Notes: generated by a model from the letters alone, not told the origin. Shown: positions 41,544-53,450, counted from the stretch's first letter. The stretch: 64,000 bases of DNA from Bicyclus anynana (GCF_947172395.1 NC_069095.1:15908271-15972270); one strand, 5' to 3'. Program-made: numbers and translations.

Positions 41544-42311
41544 CATTATCAGCCGTCAGTCGGGTCGCGTGTCGGAAATTGGAACCTTTTGTCGGACCTT
41601 TCACAAAACCGAAGGAAGGAAAGAGAAACCGAAAGGAAAGAGAAACCGAATGAACGTCAGACTACTAATAAAGGCAAGTTCGTTGATGACACTCCCATGA
41701 TATGCGGGCGACGGGGAGGGAAGGACTGCACGTGTGAAGTAGTGCGCGCGGGGCAGAGGCTCGAAGTGGTGCATCAGTTATGGGTTTAATTTGCTATAAG
41801 CTATAATCACCAAATTCTTGGATATATCACCCGCCAAGTAAAAGGCAGTTAATTAAAAAAAAAAACAATATTATACAACACATTAAGCTACTCGTATAGC
41901 CATAAATAACTTTAACTTTAACAAAAAGCTCAAGTTAAAATATATTCCGCAGTGTTGCTAGTTTAGCAAGTTTTGTCGGAGGTGTTCACGAAGCACTTTA
42001 AGCTTCGGAAGTTGCGCTTCGCAGCTTGCAACAAGACGAAGTTTCAAACTTTGCTTCCTCTACTTGGCCATTTACAGTCTAGTAATACAATAGAGGGTGA
42101 GATTTGTGAAAATATTATGCTTCGATGTTTATCACTACATTCTTTGTAGAGATCCTGTGATGATCACTTCTTCGTTTAATAATATCTCAAATTTTTACGC
42201 GTCTTGTCATATATAGACTAAAGTTACGGTGATATTTTTATTACGAATCTAATGTCATATTATCTTTCAAATATGACCAATATTACCATTTCCTTCCAAA
42301 TAGGCGTAAAG
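41544..42311. other. Unassigned sequence
   Basis: Includes a purine-rich part (41600-41660) and a stretch with CTTCG motifs near 41990-42060. No gene recognised. Confidence 0.35.
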
Positions 42312-42390
42312 AGTGTGATCGACAAAAGCTCAGTGGGCGGGAATCGAATCCATAACCTGACGAAGTTGACCTCTTTACCATGGAGGTATT
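42312..42390 (-). mobile_element. tRNA-like SINE head (family J)
   Basis: Minus strand: CTCCATGGTAAAGAGGTCAA and box B GGATTCGATTCCCGCC. No complete cloverleaf. Confidence 0.45.
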
Positions 42391-42478
42391 GAAACTATAG
42401 CTTCATCAACATCCCCATCAGCCATTATTATGTATCTACTGACTGCTGGATGAAGACAACTTTCAAATCTTACAAATC

Positions 42479-42733
42479 GGCTGGGGCGATTGATGTTTTC
42501 TTAGTTGGTCCAGGTCTGGCTGGTTGGAGGCTTTCGGCTGTGGCTAGTTACCTACCGGCAAAAACGTACAGCCAAGCGATTTAGCGTTGCCGTACGATGT
42601 CGTGTAGAAACCGAAAGGGGTGGATTTCCATCCTACTCCTAACAAGTTAGCCCGCTTCCATCTAAGATTGCATCATCACTTACTATCAGGTGAGATTGTA
42701 GTCAGGGGCTAACTTGTAAAAAATAATAAAGAA
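42479..42733 (+). mobile_element. SINE B, headless
   Basis: GGGGCGATTGATGTTTTCTT through to AACTTGTAAAAAATAATAAA; joins an RTE fragment on its right. Confidence 0.85.
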
Positions 42734-42735
42734 AC

Positions 42736-42917
42736 AGCCGATGGACGTCCACTGCTGGACATAGCCCTCTTTTATGGACTTCCAATTACCATAGTCTCGA
42801 GCCGCCAGCATCCAGCGGCTCCCTGCAAACCGCTTGATGTCGTCTTCTCATCTAATGGGAGGTCGACCAACACTGTGCTTTCCTGTGCAAGTCGCTGTTC
42901 CAGCACTTTGGAATAAT
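42736..42917 (-). mobile_element. RTE 3' fragment
   Basis: Corresponds to the last 180 bp of the RTE ORF (CAGCCGATGGACGTCCACTG ... GTCGACCAACACTGTGC), with small indels. Confidence 0.85.
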
Positions 42918-43384
42918 CTCTAATCTATTATTTCCAATGGAAATAGATTACATCAAAACAAAGCCAACTAACATTGCATATTCCATTCAAATAAAACCAC
43001 CTATTAAAATGAAAAAATTTTAATCTCCTTAATAACACACCTGCGTACTCAACAATAAATAAAAAGCAATTAAAACTGGTGCAACTATCACTTCACGATT
43101 TACAGGTTAGGCTCTCGAGTGGCGACAATTAAAGGATTTTAAAAAGCCTCAATTATAAGTGGATGCTTTTGCAACAGTAATTAACTTGCTAATTTACGTA
43201 AGCCGATCGTGTGTGATAAGAGAATTGGGCAACGAACATTCTCTCGACGGCTTTCTTATATTTTTATGAATTTTTGCTTATTTCTGCCAAGCAACATTGC
43301 AGTATTTCGGTCTGAAGGGCATGACTGCCGGTGTAAAGACAGCGCCATGAGACTTAGCGCTTACATCTCATTACTGTGCACAAG
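42918..43384. other. Unassigned sequence
   Basis: Nothing recognised. Confidence 0.35.
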
Positions 43385-43412
43385 AATTGGTCGCTAACCA
43401 TAGGCCTCATAA

Positions 43413-43560
43413 GAAAGAAAGAAAGAAAAATGAGTTTATTTCGAAATTATACCACACATCACAATATCTCCAGTATACCAGGACATCCAGGACAATACCC
43501 TGCGATGTGTGGCATAACCCAGAAAATGGCCCCAGCTCAGCACAATGCTACGTGACCATT
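43413..43560 (-). mobile_element. LINE 3' UTR with (CTTT)n tail
   Basis: Minus strand: GATGTGTGGTATAATTTCGA, AATAAACTCATTTTTC, then TTTC repeats. A short RTE piece (43385-43412) lies just left of it. Confidence 0.6.
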
Positions 43561-43587
43561 TGAATTATAAGAAATCTCATGAGTTGA

Positions 43588-43980
43588 TATCTTTTCGTCC
43601 GAAATTCAGTGCCTGAAGACAAAAGTCTTCGAACAGTGCGTATTGCCTGTTATGACCTGTGGTTCCGAGACTTGGTCGCTAACTATGGGACTCATAAGAA
43701 GGCTCAGAGTTACACAGCGGAAAACGAAATGAGCTATGTTTGGAGTATCTCTGCGTGGTTGAAAAGCCAAAGTCCCTGACATAGCTCAACGAGTCGCAAA
43801 GCTAAAGTGTCAATGACGGGTCACGTAGTTCGAAGAGCTGATGGACGTTGGGGTCCCAAGGTGCTGGAATGGCGACCCCGCACTAGAAAACACAGTGTTT
43901 GTCGACCCCTCGCCCGGTGGCCTAACGACATTAAGCGAGTATCTGGATGTAGGCGGCACAGGATCGTGATGTTTGTAGTG
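43588..43980 (+). pseudogene. RTE C-terminal pseudogene
   Basis: Corresponds to about residues 834-979 of the intact RTE (CTTTTCGTCCGAAATTC ... GGCACAGGATCGTGATGTTT) with frameshifts, including the loss of about 30 bp after GCGTGGTTGAAAAG. Fused at about 43983 to a SINE B 3' piece (GTTGCATCATCACTTACTAC, to 44028). Confidence 0.85.
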
Positions 43981-44083
43981 ATCTTAGGTTGCATCATCAC
44001 TTACTACCTGGTAAGATTGTAGTAGTTGAAAAAGAAATATACTTACCATGAAGTGGGCCATCTGCTTGGTCCGTTAAATATTT

Positions 44084-44397
44084 TTTTTTTATTCGATGAC
44101 AAATTAGCCCTTGATATTAAGTGACGATGCAGACCAAGATGTAAGCGGGCTTAGGTACTTGAAAGAGGAACAAGTTTACTGTACCCATACCTCTGACGGT
44201 TTCTACTCATCGTACCGGAACGCTGAATCGCTTGACGGTATCTTTTCCAAAAGAGTGGCCACGGCTGACGCCTATAACCACTAGACCAGACCTCAGCCAA
44301 TAACCAAAGTATAAAATATTTAAACCAAGCATCAAACCCAGGATCTCTCTGTTAAGAACCACAGCACTAACAGTTCGTAGTAACCTCAGGTAAGTCG
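44084..44397 (-). mobile_element. SINE B body with a different tRNA-like head
   Basis: Tail and body are SINE B (CGTACCGGAACGCTGAATCG, GGGCTAATTTGTC complement), but the head is family I (GTTCTTAACAGAGAGATCCT, box B GGGTTTGATGC), not the usual GACGGCCTCCGTGGCGCAG. Confidence 0.7.
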
Positions 44398-44954
44398 TCA
44401 AAGAAGGTTTTCGTTGCGATATGACATAAATTAATTATTAACATGTAGTATCAACACCCAATATGAATGTTTATTCAATATTCGACACTTGAATTAAATT
44501 CGATATTAATTACGTATCGGAGTAATTTCGTCGATTTCAAAATGGCGTCGAGCGTCGCGTGTCGGGAAAGCGCGGTGTTGCCACTTTCGACAGGTTCAAT
44601 CTTATATAGTGTGGTAGCTCTGTATTGGCATGTACCTTACTGGGTTTTGTTTAACCTAGACAAGGTTATGATAAATTTGCTCTCTCATAGCTTTATTTTC
44701 AAGTTTATGACTTTACTTATGAGCATTATTAATTAAGGATTAACACATATAAAATTTTCAGAGTAATCTCTCAAGCTTTAGACAAACACAGGCCTATTAT
44801 TTTAAATTTAAATCTATCATTTTATAGGTTAAGTCTATGCCCAAACTAAATCTAAACTAACTGTTTAATAATATAAGTACGTACGTACGTACAATAATAA
44901 GCATCGCTGTAGTTTTATAAAGAGGAGTTCTGCAACAATATAGTTTACTACTAG
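44398..44954. other. Unassigned; one GC-rich patch at 44538-44600
   Basis: An ATG in good context (CAAAATGGCG at 44539) opens a GC-rich stretch; the encoded residues show no motif. A first exon cannot be excluded. Confidence 0.25.
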
Positions 44955-45266
44955 AAAGAGCCGTGATAGCCCAGTGGGTATGACCTCTGCCTTCGATTCC
45001 GGAGGGTGTGGGTTTGAATCCGTTTCGGGCTCCAACTTTTCAGTTGTGTGCATTTTGAAGAAATTGAATATCACGTGTCTCAAACGGTGAAAATCATCGT
45101 GAACAATCCTGCATACCAGAGAATTTTCTTAATTCTCTGCGCGTGCGAAGTCTGCCAATCCCAATTAGGCCAGTGTGGTGGACTATTGGCCTAACTACTC
45201 TCATTCTGAATGGAGACTCGAGCACAGCAGTGACCCGAATATGGGTTGATATTGGTAATGATGATG
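44955..45266 (+). mobile_element. SINE A, full length
   Basis: GAGCCGTGATAGCCCAGTGG to GGTTGATATTGGTAATGATG. ACTACTA at 44947-44953 and 45267-45273 is a likely target duplication. Confidence 0.88.
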
Positions 45267-45289
45267 ACTACTAATACCCCTCTTCGCGT

Positions 45290-45338
45290 TAGCCAACATG
45301 TTAGCCAATATGTTGGCCAATAATTTGGCCAATAGGCT
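45290..45338. repeat. 12-bp tandem repeat, four units
   Basis: GTTAGCCAACAT, GTTAGCCAATAT, GTTGGCCAATAAT, TTGGCCAATAGG. Confidence 0.7.
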
Positions 45339-46540
45339 CTTCACCAACATTATGGTTGTTTCGAAACACCTGCATGATAGCCAACTAGTTGGCCATGGCT
45401 AGGGCATAAGGTGGTAGGTAGGTCATTTTTTTGCCACATTCAAGTGGACCAATGCAGAGTATCATCACTATACGGCCATCGCGAAGTGCCGCAACGCAAA
45501 ATCACCGACGATCGCAACTTTGACACCTTAATTGATTATTACCGCGGCCTCCGTTCGCGAAAATAATAATATATCTTCATATGTTATGACATGTCCGGGA
45601 ACTGTGGGCTCGGAGAGGCATTAAGCCTTCGTCTGGGCAGTAAAAAACTGAATGTGGTAACCTCTTAACTGAAGTATAAGAGGGATAGATATATTCATTT
45701 ACGTTTATCATGAAAACAGATTGACAATTAGCGTAACTGTGCTATACCATTCGACTTACATTTTTAAGATTTTTATCAATATTGTTGCTATTCATTAATT
45801 TATTCAAGATCCCTAAAACAGTTTTTGACATACCAATGCATAAAAGCATGTGTTATTTTTAACACTTTAACCTTTGTGGACAATTTTCAAGCATATTAAT
45901 TGTTATCGGGCGCAGTGAAGTCTGGAAGATGGCTTGGAAGGAAAACGCCCTACCATCACGGTTTGCTACGTTCATGACTCCATGCCATGTATATATTTAC
46001 TCGTAATTTATCATTAATAAATACTTTGTTCATGGACCCATGGACTATAAACTAAACCAACTTAAAATAAATGAATTTTGAATTTTGTAACAATAAATTA
46101 TCTATAATCCGTACAAAAAAGCAATCAAAAGACGGTACAATATAGGCTTCCACTCATTTCTCGATAAAAAAATCCACTTGCCAGATCCAAGCAGATAATT
46201 TGCTTACAATATAATCTTACGATTGCCAGCTTAAGGGGCAAAAAGGGAACCATAGGAGAGGGCTATTATATTCAAATTCGGCTCGGTAGAGGCAATTTAT
46301 ATGGATTTTATTGACAAGACAGTGCGGCGCGAAATTCTTAAAGGAAATATCTTTAGCTCCGTTCCTCCTTAATTGAAGATACAATGTCGTTAAGGCATTT
46401 CTTTGCTGAAACCCTTTTTCATAGAACTAAGTGAGTAAAGCCGCATGTCCACTACTGTGGGGAAATTTTGGACTAGATTCCTTTCCGCCATTGCCTTTGG
46501 TTACTTTATACAATAAACTGAATATAATAATTTTCGGTCG
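45339..46540. other. Unassigned; a LINE-type end at 46050-46090
   Basis: About 45430-45580 is more GC-rich than its surroundings. CTTAAAATAAATGAATTTTG at 46061 resembles LINE 3' ends. No gene. Confidence 0.35.
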
Positions 46541-46655
46541 TTGTCATCATCATCATCGTCATTATCAGCCGTTGGACGTCCACTGCTGGACACAGGCCTC
46601 TTGTATGGACTTGCAAACACAACGGTCTCGAACAGTCAGCATCCAGCGAGTCGAG
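46541..46655 (-). mobile_element. RTE 3' end with TGA-repeat tail
   Basis: Minus strand: last RTE codons, then CGGCTGATAATGACGATGAT and further GAT repeats. This shows directly that RTE copies here end in the same tail as SINE A and D. Confidence 0.85.
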
Positions 46656-46939
46656 CACATGGGATAATTTTCAGTAAGAGAGACTAACAGGTAAGTCATT
46701 TTTCATCAGCATTTCCATAAAACGAATTGAACAACGGATCCAGTAAAAGGTAATTAACAAGGTTTAAACTGAAAGATAATTCATTAAATATTCATTAAAT
46801 AGTTTATTTCCGTGTTCGTCTGCCTCAGCATTAGTCTGACTCAGAATTGAACCTAAAACTTTTTGATCCAAAGCCAATACTTGTCAAATAATAAAATTCA
46901 CACAGGCCCACCTTTGAACCAACTAAGAATATCGTTGTC

Positions 46940-47015
46940 CACGAAACACCACCTATGTATCCAATAGGTGGTGGTCTATGTAACCACCTATGTGTCGAGT
47001 AGGTGGTGTTTCGTG
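46940..47015. repeat. Nested palindrome
   Basis: CACGAAACACCACCTA (46940-46955) is exactly inverted at 47000-47015. Inside, ATAGGTGGT (46964-46972) is inverted at 46983-46991. The same AGGTGGT/ACCACCT motif makes all four arms. Confidence 0.75.
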
Positions 47016-47079
47016 CCTGTAATTTTACCGACATTGTGTGATGCCTATGTGTGTATGTTTGTATGAAACGGTGGTCCAT

Positions 47080-47215
47080 TATAGGGCCAGGCCTACGTCC
47101 TTACAGGAGATATATATCCCCTATATGGAGCTTAAACCCACCACGCCACTCCAACGCGCCTTGGCGGGCTTAGGGTGATAATGTTAAATTCATTAACGAC
47201 CACTATCAGATGTGA
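47080..47215 (-). mobile_element. SINE D, 3' module
   Basis: TCCTTACAGGAGATATATAT, CCCACCACGCCACTCC and ATTAACGACCACTATCAGAT. Confidence 0.7.
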
Positions 47216-48977
47216 TTAAAATATAGATTTAAATAATTATTAAATCTCTGACTTCAAAGTAAAAGAAAGGTGCGATATGGTTTTTTAAGGCACTGGGCAA
47301 AACTTAACGGCACTTTCGATACCTCCTTTTTATTTTTAAATGCCTTCCGCTAAAGAGTTTGTTTCGCAAACGGTCGGAAAGAAAGTGGACACAATGCGGG
47401 ATTTCTTAAGACAGATTACAGGGGCGCATTAATAAGATAGATTAGTTTATAGCTCACGGATCCGATGCGACATTTTTAATGTCGCTTACAATGAGATACG
47501 ACACGACTCACATCTGTTCGATTACAAGAGAGTGAAAAATGGAATCTCTGTACTTTGAATTAAACTGAACTGAATATAGCAACGGAACACAAAATGGTAG
47601 ATTGTTATACAAGGGGCTAAAAAGACCCATTACATACGAGGTATTTTAAATCTAAATAGAAACAGAGTTTATAATGGGTTTAGCCCCGCGTGTTAAACTC
47701 TGCTTTTCACTACGATTGCGAGAAAATAATTAAAGTACAGTATTCAATTATTTATTTTAATTAAAAATTAAATATACAAAAGTCTACAATTTGGGATGAT
47801 AAGGGAGATGCTTTTACCCGGTAACATAATTTCAGACTGCTATGAAGATGAATAATGAGTATGGGAGGTAAACGTGGGAGATAATAGTTTAAAAAACTCC
47901 ATTCTTAAGTGAATCCATTCGTTGTTCTATCCATGTCTTCAAATCTTGCTCTTTAAATTCGCAACAAAATAAAAATCAAATAAAAAAAATAAATGCATTC
48001 TACAGACAAGTCCGCTGCATTTCATTTCAATTTCAAGTTTTTAACCGACTTCAAAAAAAGGAGGAGGTTTCACAATTCGACCGTATACTTTTATATTTTT
48101 TTTTATATTTATCAAACAAACCTTAACTTTGATGATTCTATTTACGAATAAAACCGCCTTCGTTATAAAGTAGGCTAGTGCTTGGCATTGCAGTTTGTGA
48201 CTCAATTAAAAATATTTAAAAAAATGCACTGATTTTCGAAAGAAAATAATATAAAAAACAGGAAATTAAAATTAGAATATACTCATCCAAAATTCTTCCG
48301 TAAGCAATTTTTGTTTTAAAATACCACCACCCAAAAAACTTTAATGGTCTTTCGAAATCAAAATTAATGAACGAACTAATAAGTTTAATAATGATTTAGA
48401 AAAACAGAGGAATGCAGTAAATTTAATTATTTCCGAGACGATATTTATACAAACAACTGAATAATTTATCAACTCAGGCGTACATTTAATAATTAATTTA
48501 TTCGATGGCAAATTTATTCGTAAAGCTTATCTTAATTTGGAATTATTACAGATTATACACCGCCCAAATACAATTAACGTCGATCACGGAATTATGAAAG
48601 TGATTTAATTTCTGTTTATCGCTGCTGCATTTAATTAATATTGCAATGTTTACATAATATTTAATTCAGCGATTCGTAAACTAAAAGTAACTGGAAATTA
48701 GGAGTCTTTTGTTATATTTGGCCATGTTTTAACTACTGTTTTTACTACAAATCGACCAGCGTAGTCGCTGTATGGGGATGACAGATCTTCCCCATACATT
48801 TTTCTAGTTTTCGAAGCGTTTGCGATCGTAGAAAGAGAATCGACATGCCACTTGGCTACAGGGGCTGTATTTTAGTTGTAATAATAGCTATTCCAAATAA
48901 TTATATCCCAAACTTGATATTTACGGATACATTTTAGTAATATATTCGCCTAATTACGCGATTGCTTTCGTCGATAA
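47216..48977. other. Unassigned AT-rich sequence with small inverted repeats
   Basis: GGGGCTAAA...CCCATTA near 47615 is inverted at about 47675-47690. A family E end lies at 48043-48090 (TTAACCGACTTCAAAAAAAG then GAGGAGG). TGTATGGGGA at 48769 is inverted at 48789. No gene recognised. Confidence 0.45.
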
Positions 48978-49385
48978 ATAAATAAATATATTTAAACAAT
49001 ACACATCACTATCTAACCCCAAAGTAAGCATACAGAGTAGCTTGTGTTATGGGTGCTAAGATAGTTGATATTATAATATTAATATACAATTATGTACTAC
49101 ATATAAATATAAGTATTCCAGGGCCGTGGGTTCGATTCCCAAAACTGGAAAATATTTGTGTGATGAACATGGATGGGTGTTTTCCAGTGTCTGTGTGTAT
49201 TTATACATTATATAAGTATAAATACATACATGAAGGATACACATATACATTATATAAGTATAAATACACACAGACACTGGAAAACACCCATCCATGTTCA
49301 TCACACAAATATTTTCCAGTTGTGGGAATCGAACCCACGGCCCTGGATGCAGAAAGCATCTACTACTACCCACTGCGCCACGCAT
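48978..49385 (-). mobile_element. SINE C carrying an inverted copy of its own middle
   Basis: The tail part (48978-49117) and head part (49258-49385) form one minus-strand SINE C like that at 57190-57462. Between them, 49118-49206 is an inverted 89-bp copy of 49258-49346, so the locus can fold into a long hairpin. Open frames on both strands arise from the hairpin and are not genes. Confidence 0.8.
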
Positions 49386-49734
49386 ATTTACCTATATGCG
49401 TCGATATTTACCTATATAAAAAGATTAATTTGTTTGAACAAACTAATCTCTGAAACTCGTTTTCCACAAAAGTTGATAAACGATTTTAAAAGCTTAACGT
49501 AGCAGTAATCCTTTTATTGTTTTGATACGTTTGACTATAACATAGCAGTGACATAGACAGCAAATAAATTAAAAATAAATAACCAATTTTAATTGAATTC
49601 GGGAAAATCTAGATTCAGAATTTTTTTACTTTATTCAAATTTGTTAATGTTTATAAGATACCTAAATTAAAATGCCACTAACAACGAAGTTGCCATAAAA
49701 ACGAACGATGTCAGAGCGCTGTAACTTTACAGAT

Positions 49735-50057
49735 TGAAAGACTCCGTGACGCAGTGGTATGCGCGATGGATTTACAAGACGGAGGTCTTGGGTTCGATCC
49801 CCGGCTTGGCAAATTGAGATTTTCTTAATTTGTCCAGGTCTGGCTGGTGGGGGCTTCGGCCGTGGCTAGTTACCACTCTACCAGCAAAGATACCGGAACG
49901 CTAAAGCGTTCCGGTACGATGCCGTGTAGAAACCGAAAGGGGGGTGGATTTTCATACTCCTCCTAACAATTTAGCCCGCTTCCATCTTAGACTGCATCAT
50001 CACTTACCATCAGGTAAAATTGTAATCAAGGGCTAACTTGTAAAGAATAAAAAAAAA
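49735..50057 (+). mobile_element. SINE B, full length, with a new palindrome
   Basis: Complete from the head (GACTCCGTGACGCAGTGG) to poly(A). At 49891-49916, TACCGGAACGCT-AA-AGCGTTCCGGTA replaces the family sequence GTACCGCCAAGCGATTTAGC, producing a perfect 12-bp hairpin. Confidence 0.88.
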
Positions 50058-50450
50058 GACTGATCGTGTGTGGCTGCCGTTAGTCATAAAGTCGTCGCAC
50101 ACTGAAAATGTCGTACGTTGTAAATGATCCGATACGCGCATGTCTCGATGGCACGATAAGATCGTAATCTTTTCGGATATTGCTCGCTATAATCATATGC
50201 GGGCTCACTTGTTTATTTTCCGCCGGACAAAGGGGCATGCCACGGCATGCTTTTGTAAAAATCGGTCAAGAACAAAGGGCATTCAATATACAGGGTCCCG
50301 CATATATTTACAGTTACTAATTTACTTTATTATAAAAATAATGATATAAGAAAATTGTGATTTTCGTCCAAAATACAAAAAATATCTTTGAACGTTTGTG
50401 GGAAGGGCATGTGTTTTCCAGTGTATATTAATATGATAATTATTTATAAT

Positions 50451-50622
50451 CTTAATAGATAAATACCAAATAATACGAAATCTCGAAAACCGCTCGTTGC
50501 ACAAAGCTGAAACTTGGCAGTGAGGTAGTTTATATTTATTTGGTATCCACCAAGAACGGATTTTGGGATAGGGTCGGATTAAAGGGGTCTAAGAGCGGAT
50601 GAAGTCGCGAGCGTCCGTTAGT
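50451..50622 (+). mobile_element. Helitron-like element (family 3)
   Basis: AATACCAAATAATACGAAAT, CGAAAACCGCTCGTTGCAC, TTGGTATCCACCAAGAACGG, ending GTCGCGAGCGTCCGTTAG. The last CTAG has become TTAG. Confidence 0.65.
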
Positions 50623-51055
50623 AGGTATGTATATACTCATTTCTTATACCTGTTAACATTAATGGTTAAGGAATAGGACTCAAAACGAAGAAGTTGAATT
50701 CTGCTCATTAGACTATTGTTATAAGCAAGTTTTCACGAGTTTTTGGAGGGAAAGAGAAAAATATTGTAAACATTTTAGAAACTGATTAAACCAAAACTGC
50801 TATTTATAATTATGATTTAAAATCTAAAATGATTTTTAGATTTACCCGTGCAATGCCCAAAGTTGGTCTCGAATATTCTCGGGGAAAACTTTAAAACAAT
50901 AACTTTCGAGGGCATAATTTATTTATCAGGTTTTTTTTTCAGTTACATCCGATCATTTGCAAGGTTCCTCCAAAGATCGTTCGTACGGATCTCTAAAAAT
51001 AATGCATTGCCGAGTTGTAAGTTAGGGGCAAAGGCTATAATTTGGCAAAATAATA

Positions 51056-51288
51056 ATCTATACTAATATAATAAAGCTGAAGAGTTTGTTTGTTTGTTTG
51101 TTTGTTTGTTTGTTTGTTTGATTGTTTGTTTGATTGAACGCGCTAATCTCAGGAACTATTGGTCCGATTTGAAAAATTCTTTCAGTGTTAGATAGCCCAT
51201 TTATCGAGGAAGGCTATAGGCTATATATTATCCCCGGATTCCTACGGGAACGGGAACCACGCGGGTGAAACCGCGCGGTGTCAGCTAG
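51056..51288 (+). mobile_element. Helitron-like element (family 2), full length
   Basis: TCTATACTAATATAATAAAG to CCGCGCGGTGTCAGCTAG, flanked by A (51055) and T (51289). It contains an expanded (GTTT)n microsatellite at about 51088-51140. Confidence 0.8.
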
Positions 51289-51542
51289 TTCTACATACTT
51301 ACGAATGATTTAATTAATTATTGGCAGTAATCAAGGATATAACATATTGAGATGTAATGTAAGTAATATTTTGCAGCTTATTTAAGCTCCAATAATAACG
51401 AGGTACTTGGTAGGAGGCCGCTGGGTTTAATAAATCATACAATAAACAAAAAATTGCGATAAATTTACTTGAATTACTTTTGTATTGAAAATTCGATGCA
51501 GATTTCGAAACAAATGCATTTTTTAAATGTTATTATTCAGTA

Positions 51543-51637
51543 TTAGAGGCAGAGGTCCACTGGGCTATCACGGCTAAAGACTGTGGTGTTTGGAAATTTA
51601 AACAAGAGTTGATGTCCATAGGCTGATAATTATAATG
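51543..51637. mobile_element. SINE A head (minus) next to an RTE 3' end (plus)
   Basis: 51543-51575 is the complement of GCCGTGATAGCCCAGTGGAC; 51582-51637 resembles the RTE end (GTTTGGAAATTT ... GATGTCCATAGGCTGATAAT). Confidence 0.6.
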
Positions 51638-51639
51638 TT

Positions 51640-52025
51640 GGACTTAATGATTATCTCTTTCAAAAATCGCTGAAATTTCAAAAACCACATGATTGTAGAA
51701 GTATAGTGCTGTACTGCGGCTCCGTCGATAAGTACGGTTAGCAGCGCGCGAGTTATGGCGGAGTGCGAATTACGAGGCCGAGGCGCCCCGCGGCGCGCAC
51801 GCGCACCGATTTACGCGCATCACTACCACCACAGTGATGGGCTTTTATCGACAACTGCTGACACTGATATCGACTTTTATCAATTTTTTATAAAACGACA
51901 GCCGATGATAGCCAGAGCTTTGTAGTTTTAGAAAAATCAATATTTTTCAGCCCTATTTACGTTACGGAATAATACGTACTCGTAAGAAAACTATGGAGTT
52001 TGTAGCATGGCAGCAAGTATCCATA
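51640..52025. other. Unassigned; GC-rich patch at 51725-51815
   Basis: CGCCCCGCGGCGCGCACGCG occurs in an otherwise AT-rich context. No coding motif was recognised. Confidence 0.3.
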
Positions 52026-52237
52026 ATCTATACCTGCTAATATTACGAAGAGTTCAAGTCTGTGATATTGTAAACTAATAAACTAAACTAATAAACTCTT
52101 GATCTACAGATTCGATTTTGATAATTATTTTACCACTAGAAAGCCACGTTATTTGTGAGTCTCATAAACTATATTTTATCCCCGTATTCTCACAGGAACG
52201 GGGACTACGCGGTTGAAACCGCGGGGCATCTGCTAGT
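52026..52237 (+). mobile_element. Helitron-like element (family 2)
   Basis: ATCTATACCTGCTAATATTA to GAAACCGCGGGGCATCTGCT ending CTAG. Confidence 0.65.
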
Positions 52238-52432
52238 ATAAAATAATAATAATGTAAATTGGTTATACTTTAGTTCAAGCCATAGTTCAAGCCTCGATAG
52301 TTAAACGGTTAAGTGGCTAGACTGAAATACAAGCTCTCGGACGTAAATTTTCTTGATCGCTTAACCACTTCGGTAAAAATTAACGGGGAATATTAGTAAC
52401 GTTAACGAACAACAAGAAGTACATTTTATCCT

Positions 52433-52621
52433 ATCTATACTAATGTTATAAAGAAAAAAGATCTGATTGTTTGTTTTAATTGAATAGGCCATTCGACCTA
52501 TTTGAAAAATTCTTTCACCATTAGAATCCTTCATTATCAGGGATTAATAAAGCCTATACATTATCCCCGTATACTCACAGGAACTGGAACTACGCGGGTG
52601 AAACCGTAGGTTTTCTGCTAG
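52433..52621 (+). mobile_element. Helitron-like element (family 2)
   Basis: TATCTATACTAATGTTATAA to ACCGTAGGTTTTCTGCTAG. A third fragment ending GGCGCCCGCTAG lies at 52790-52826. Confidence 0.7.
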
Positions 52622-53163
52622 TAGTAGCTAGTATTTTTTTAAAATCAAAATATGAATTCGTCATATAATACCTTAGACGACAGAAAGAGTCGCTTAAAAT
52701 AAAATTACCATATCGCAATAGGGAGATTAAATAAAGTTTTCGGAATACTAAGTCAAGCTCAAAGTTAAGGTGTTTTTGTCAAGATCGGATATAAGAAATG
52801 TCCACGTATACACCGGCGCCCGCTAGTAAATAATGATTTAATAACAGTCATTAAAATAACGTTATAAATTTTTAATTTTTTTTAATACCAATCTAGTCAG
52901 TTTTATCGATAACAATAGTTATCTAGTAGCAAGCGCATCCCTACAGCGCCGCCAGCTAGCACGCGCAGCGTCGATGCGCTAAAAACCACCGTGACCCCGA
53001 CACTAACCGAATTATTCTCGGTTCGATTCCCGACTATATCTGCGAGATGACAGTCGATACTACTTGACAATTATTAATCTGAGATATATATTGTGGGAGC
53101 TTAGTTTGTGGAATTACAAATGTTAGCCGATATTTGAGTATAGGTACAAATACTCGTATGTCA

Positions 53164-53450
53164 ATTGCCTTGTTGGTCTAGTGGAAAGCCTATGTAGGCG
53201 GTTCCCAAGGTCCTGGGTTCGAGTCCAGGGTAGGGCAATGAAATACCGAGCTTTTCTGTCTTCCAAGAATGGCAATTTCTTCTAAAAGAAAAGTTCTTAG
53301 CCTGGAGTTTGTAAGTGAGTGATATTACACCCCCTGCCTTGAAGAGCACGTTAAGTTAAGGCAAGGCTATATTATCATTAACATCTGATAGTGATCATTA
53401 CAAAATCAAAATGTATATACGCTTAGCCCGTCAATCCACATTCCGCGTCA
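53164..53450 (+). mobile_element. SINE D, 3'-truncated
   Basis: A well-kept head (CCTTGTTGGTCTAGTGGAAA, box B GGGTTCGAGTCC), the middle with GAGCACGTTAAG and TTATCATTAACATCTGATAG, then breaks after CCGTCAATCCACATTC. Confidence 0.8.

Noticed and set aside
44539..44600. First coding exon beginning CAAAATGGCG
   Set aside because: Good start context and GC-rich, but no donor site of good quality and no recognisable protein; kept only as a note.
45290..45338. CRISPR-like direct repeats
   Set aside because: Four 12-bp tandem units with no spacers in a eukaryotic context; an ordinary short tandem repeat.
49049..49453. Overlapping 100-134-codon frames on both strands
   Set aside because: They are produced by the SINE C self-hairpin, which reads open on both strands.
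53164..53240. tRNA gene
   Set aside because: Boxes A and B are present, but the sequence continues into a SINE D body and the acceptor ends do not pair; the same holds for heads at 4453, 24165, 39505 and 42312.
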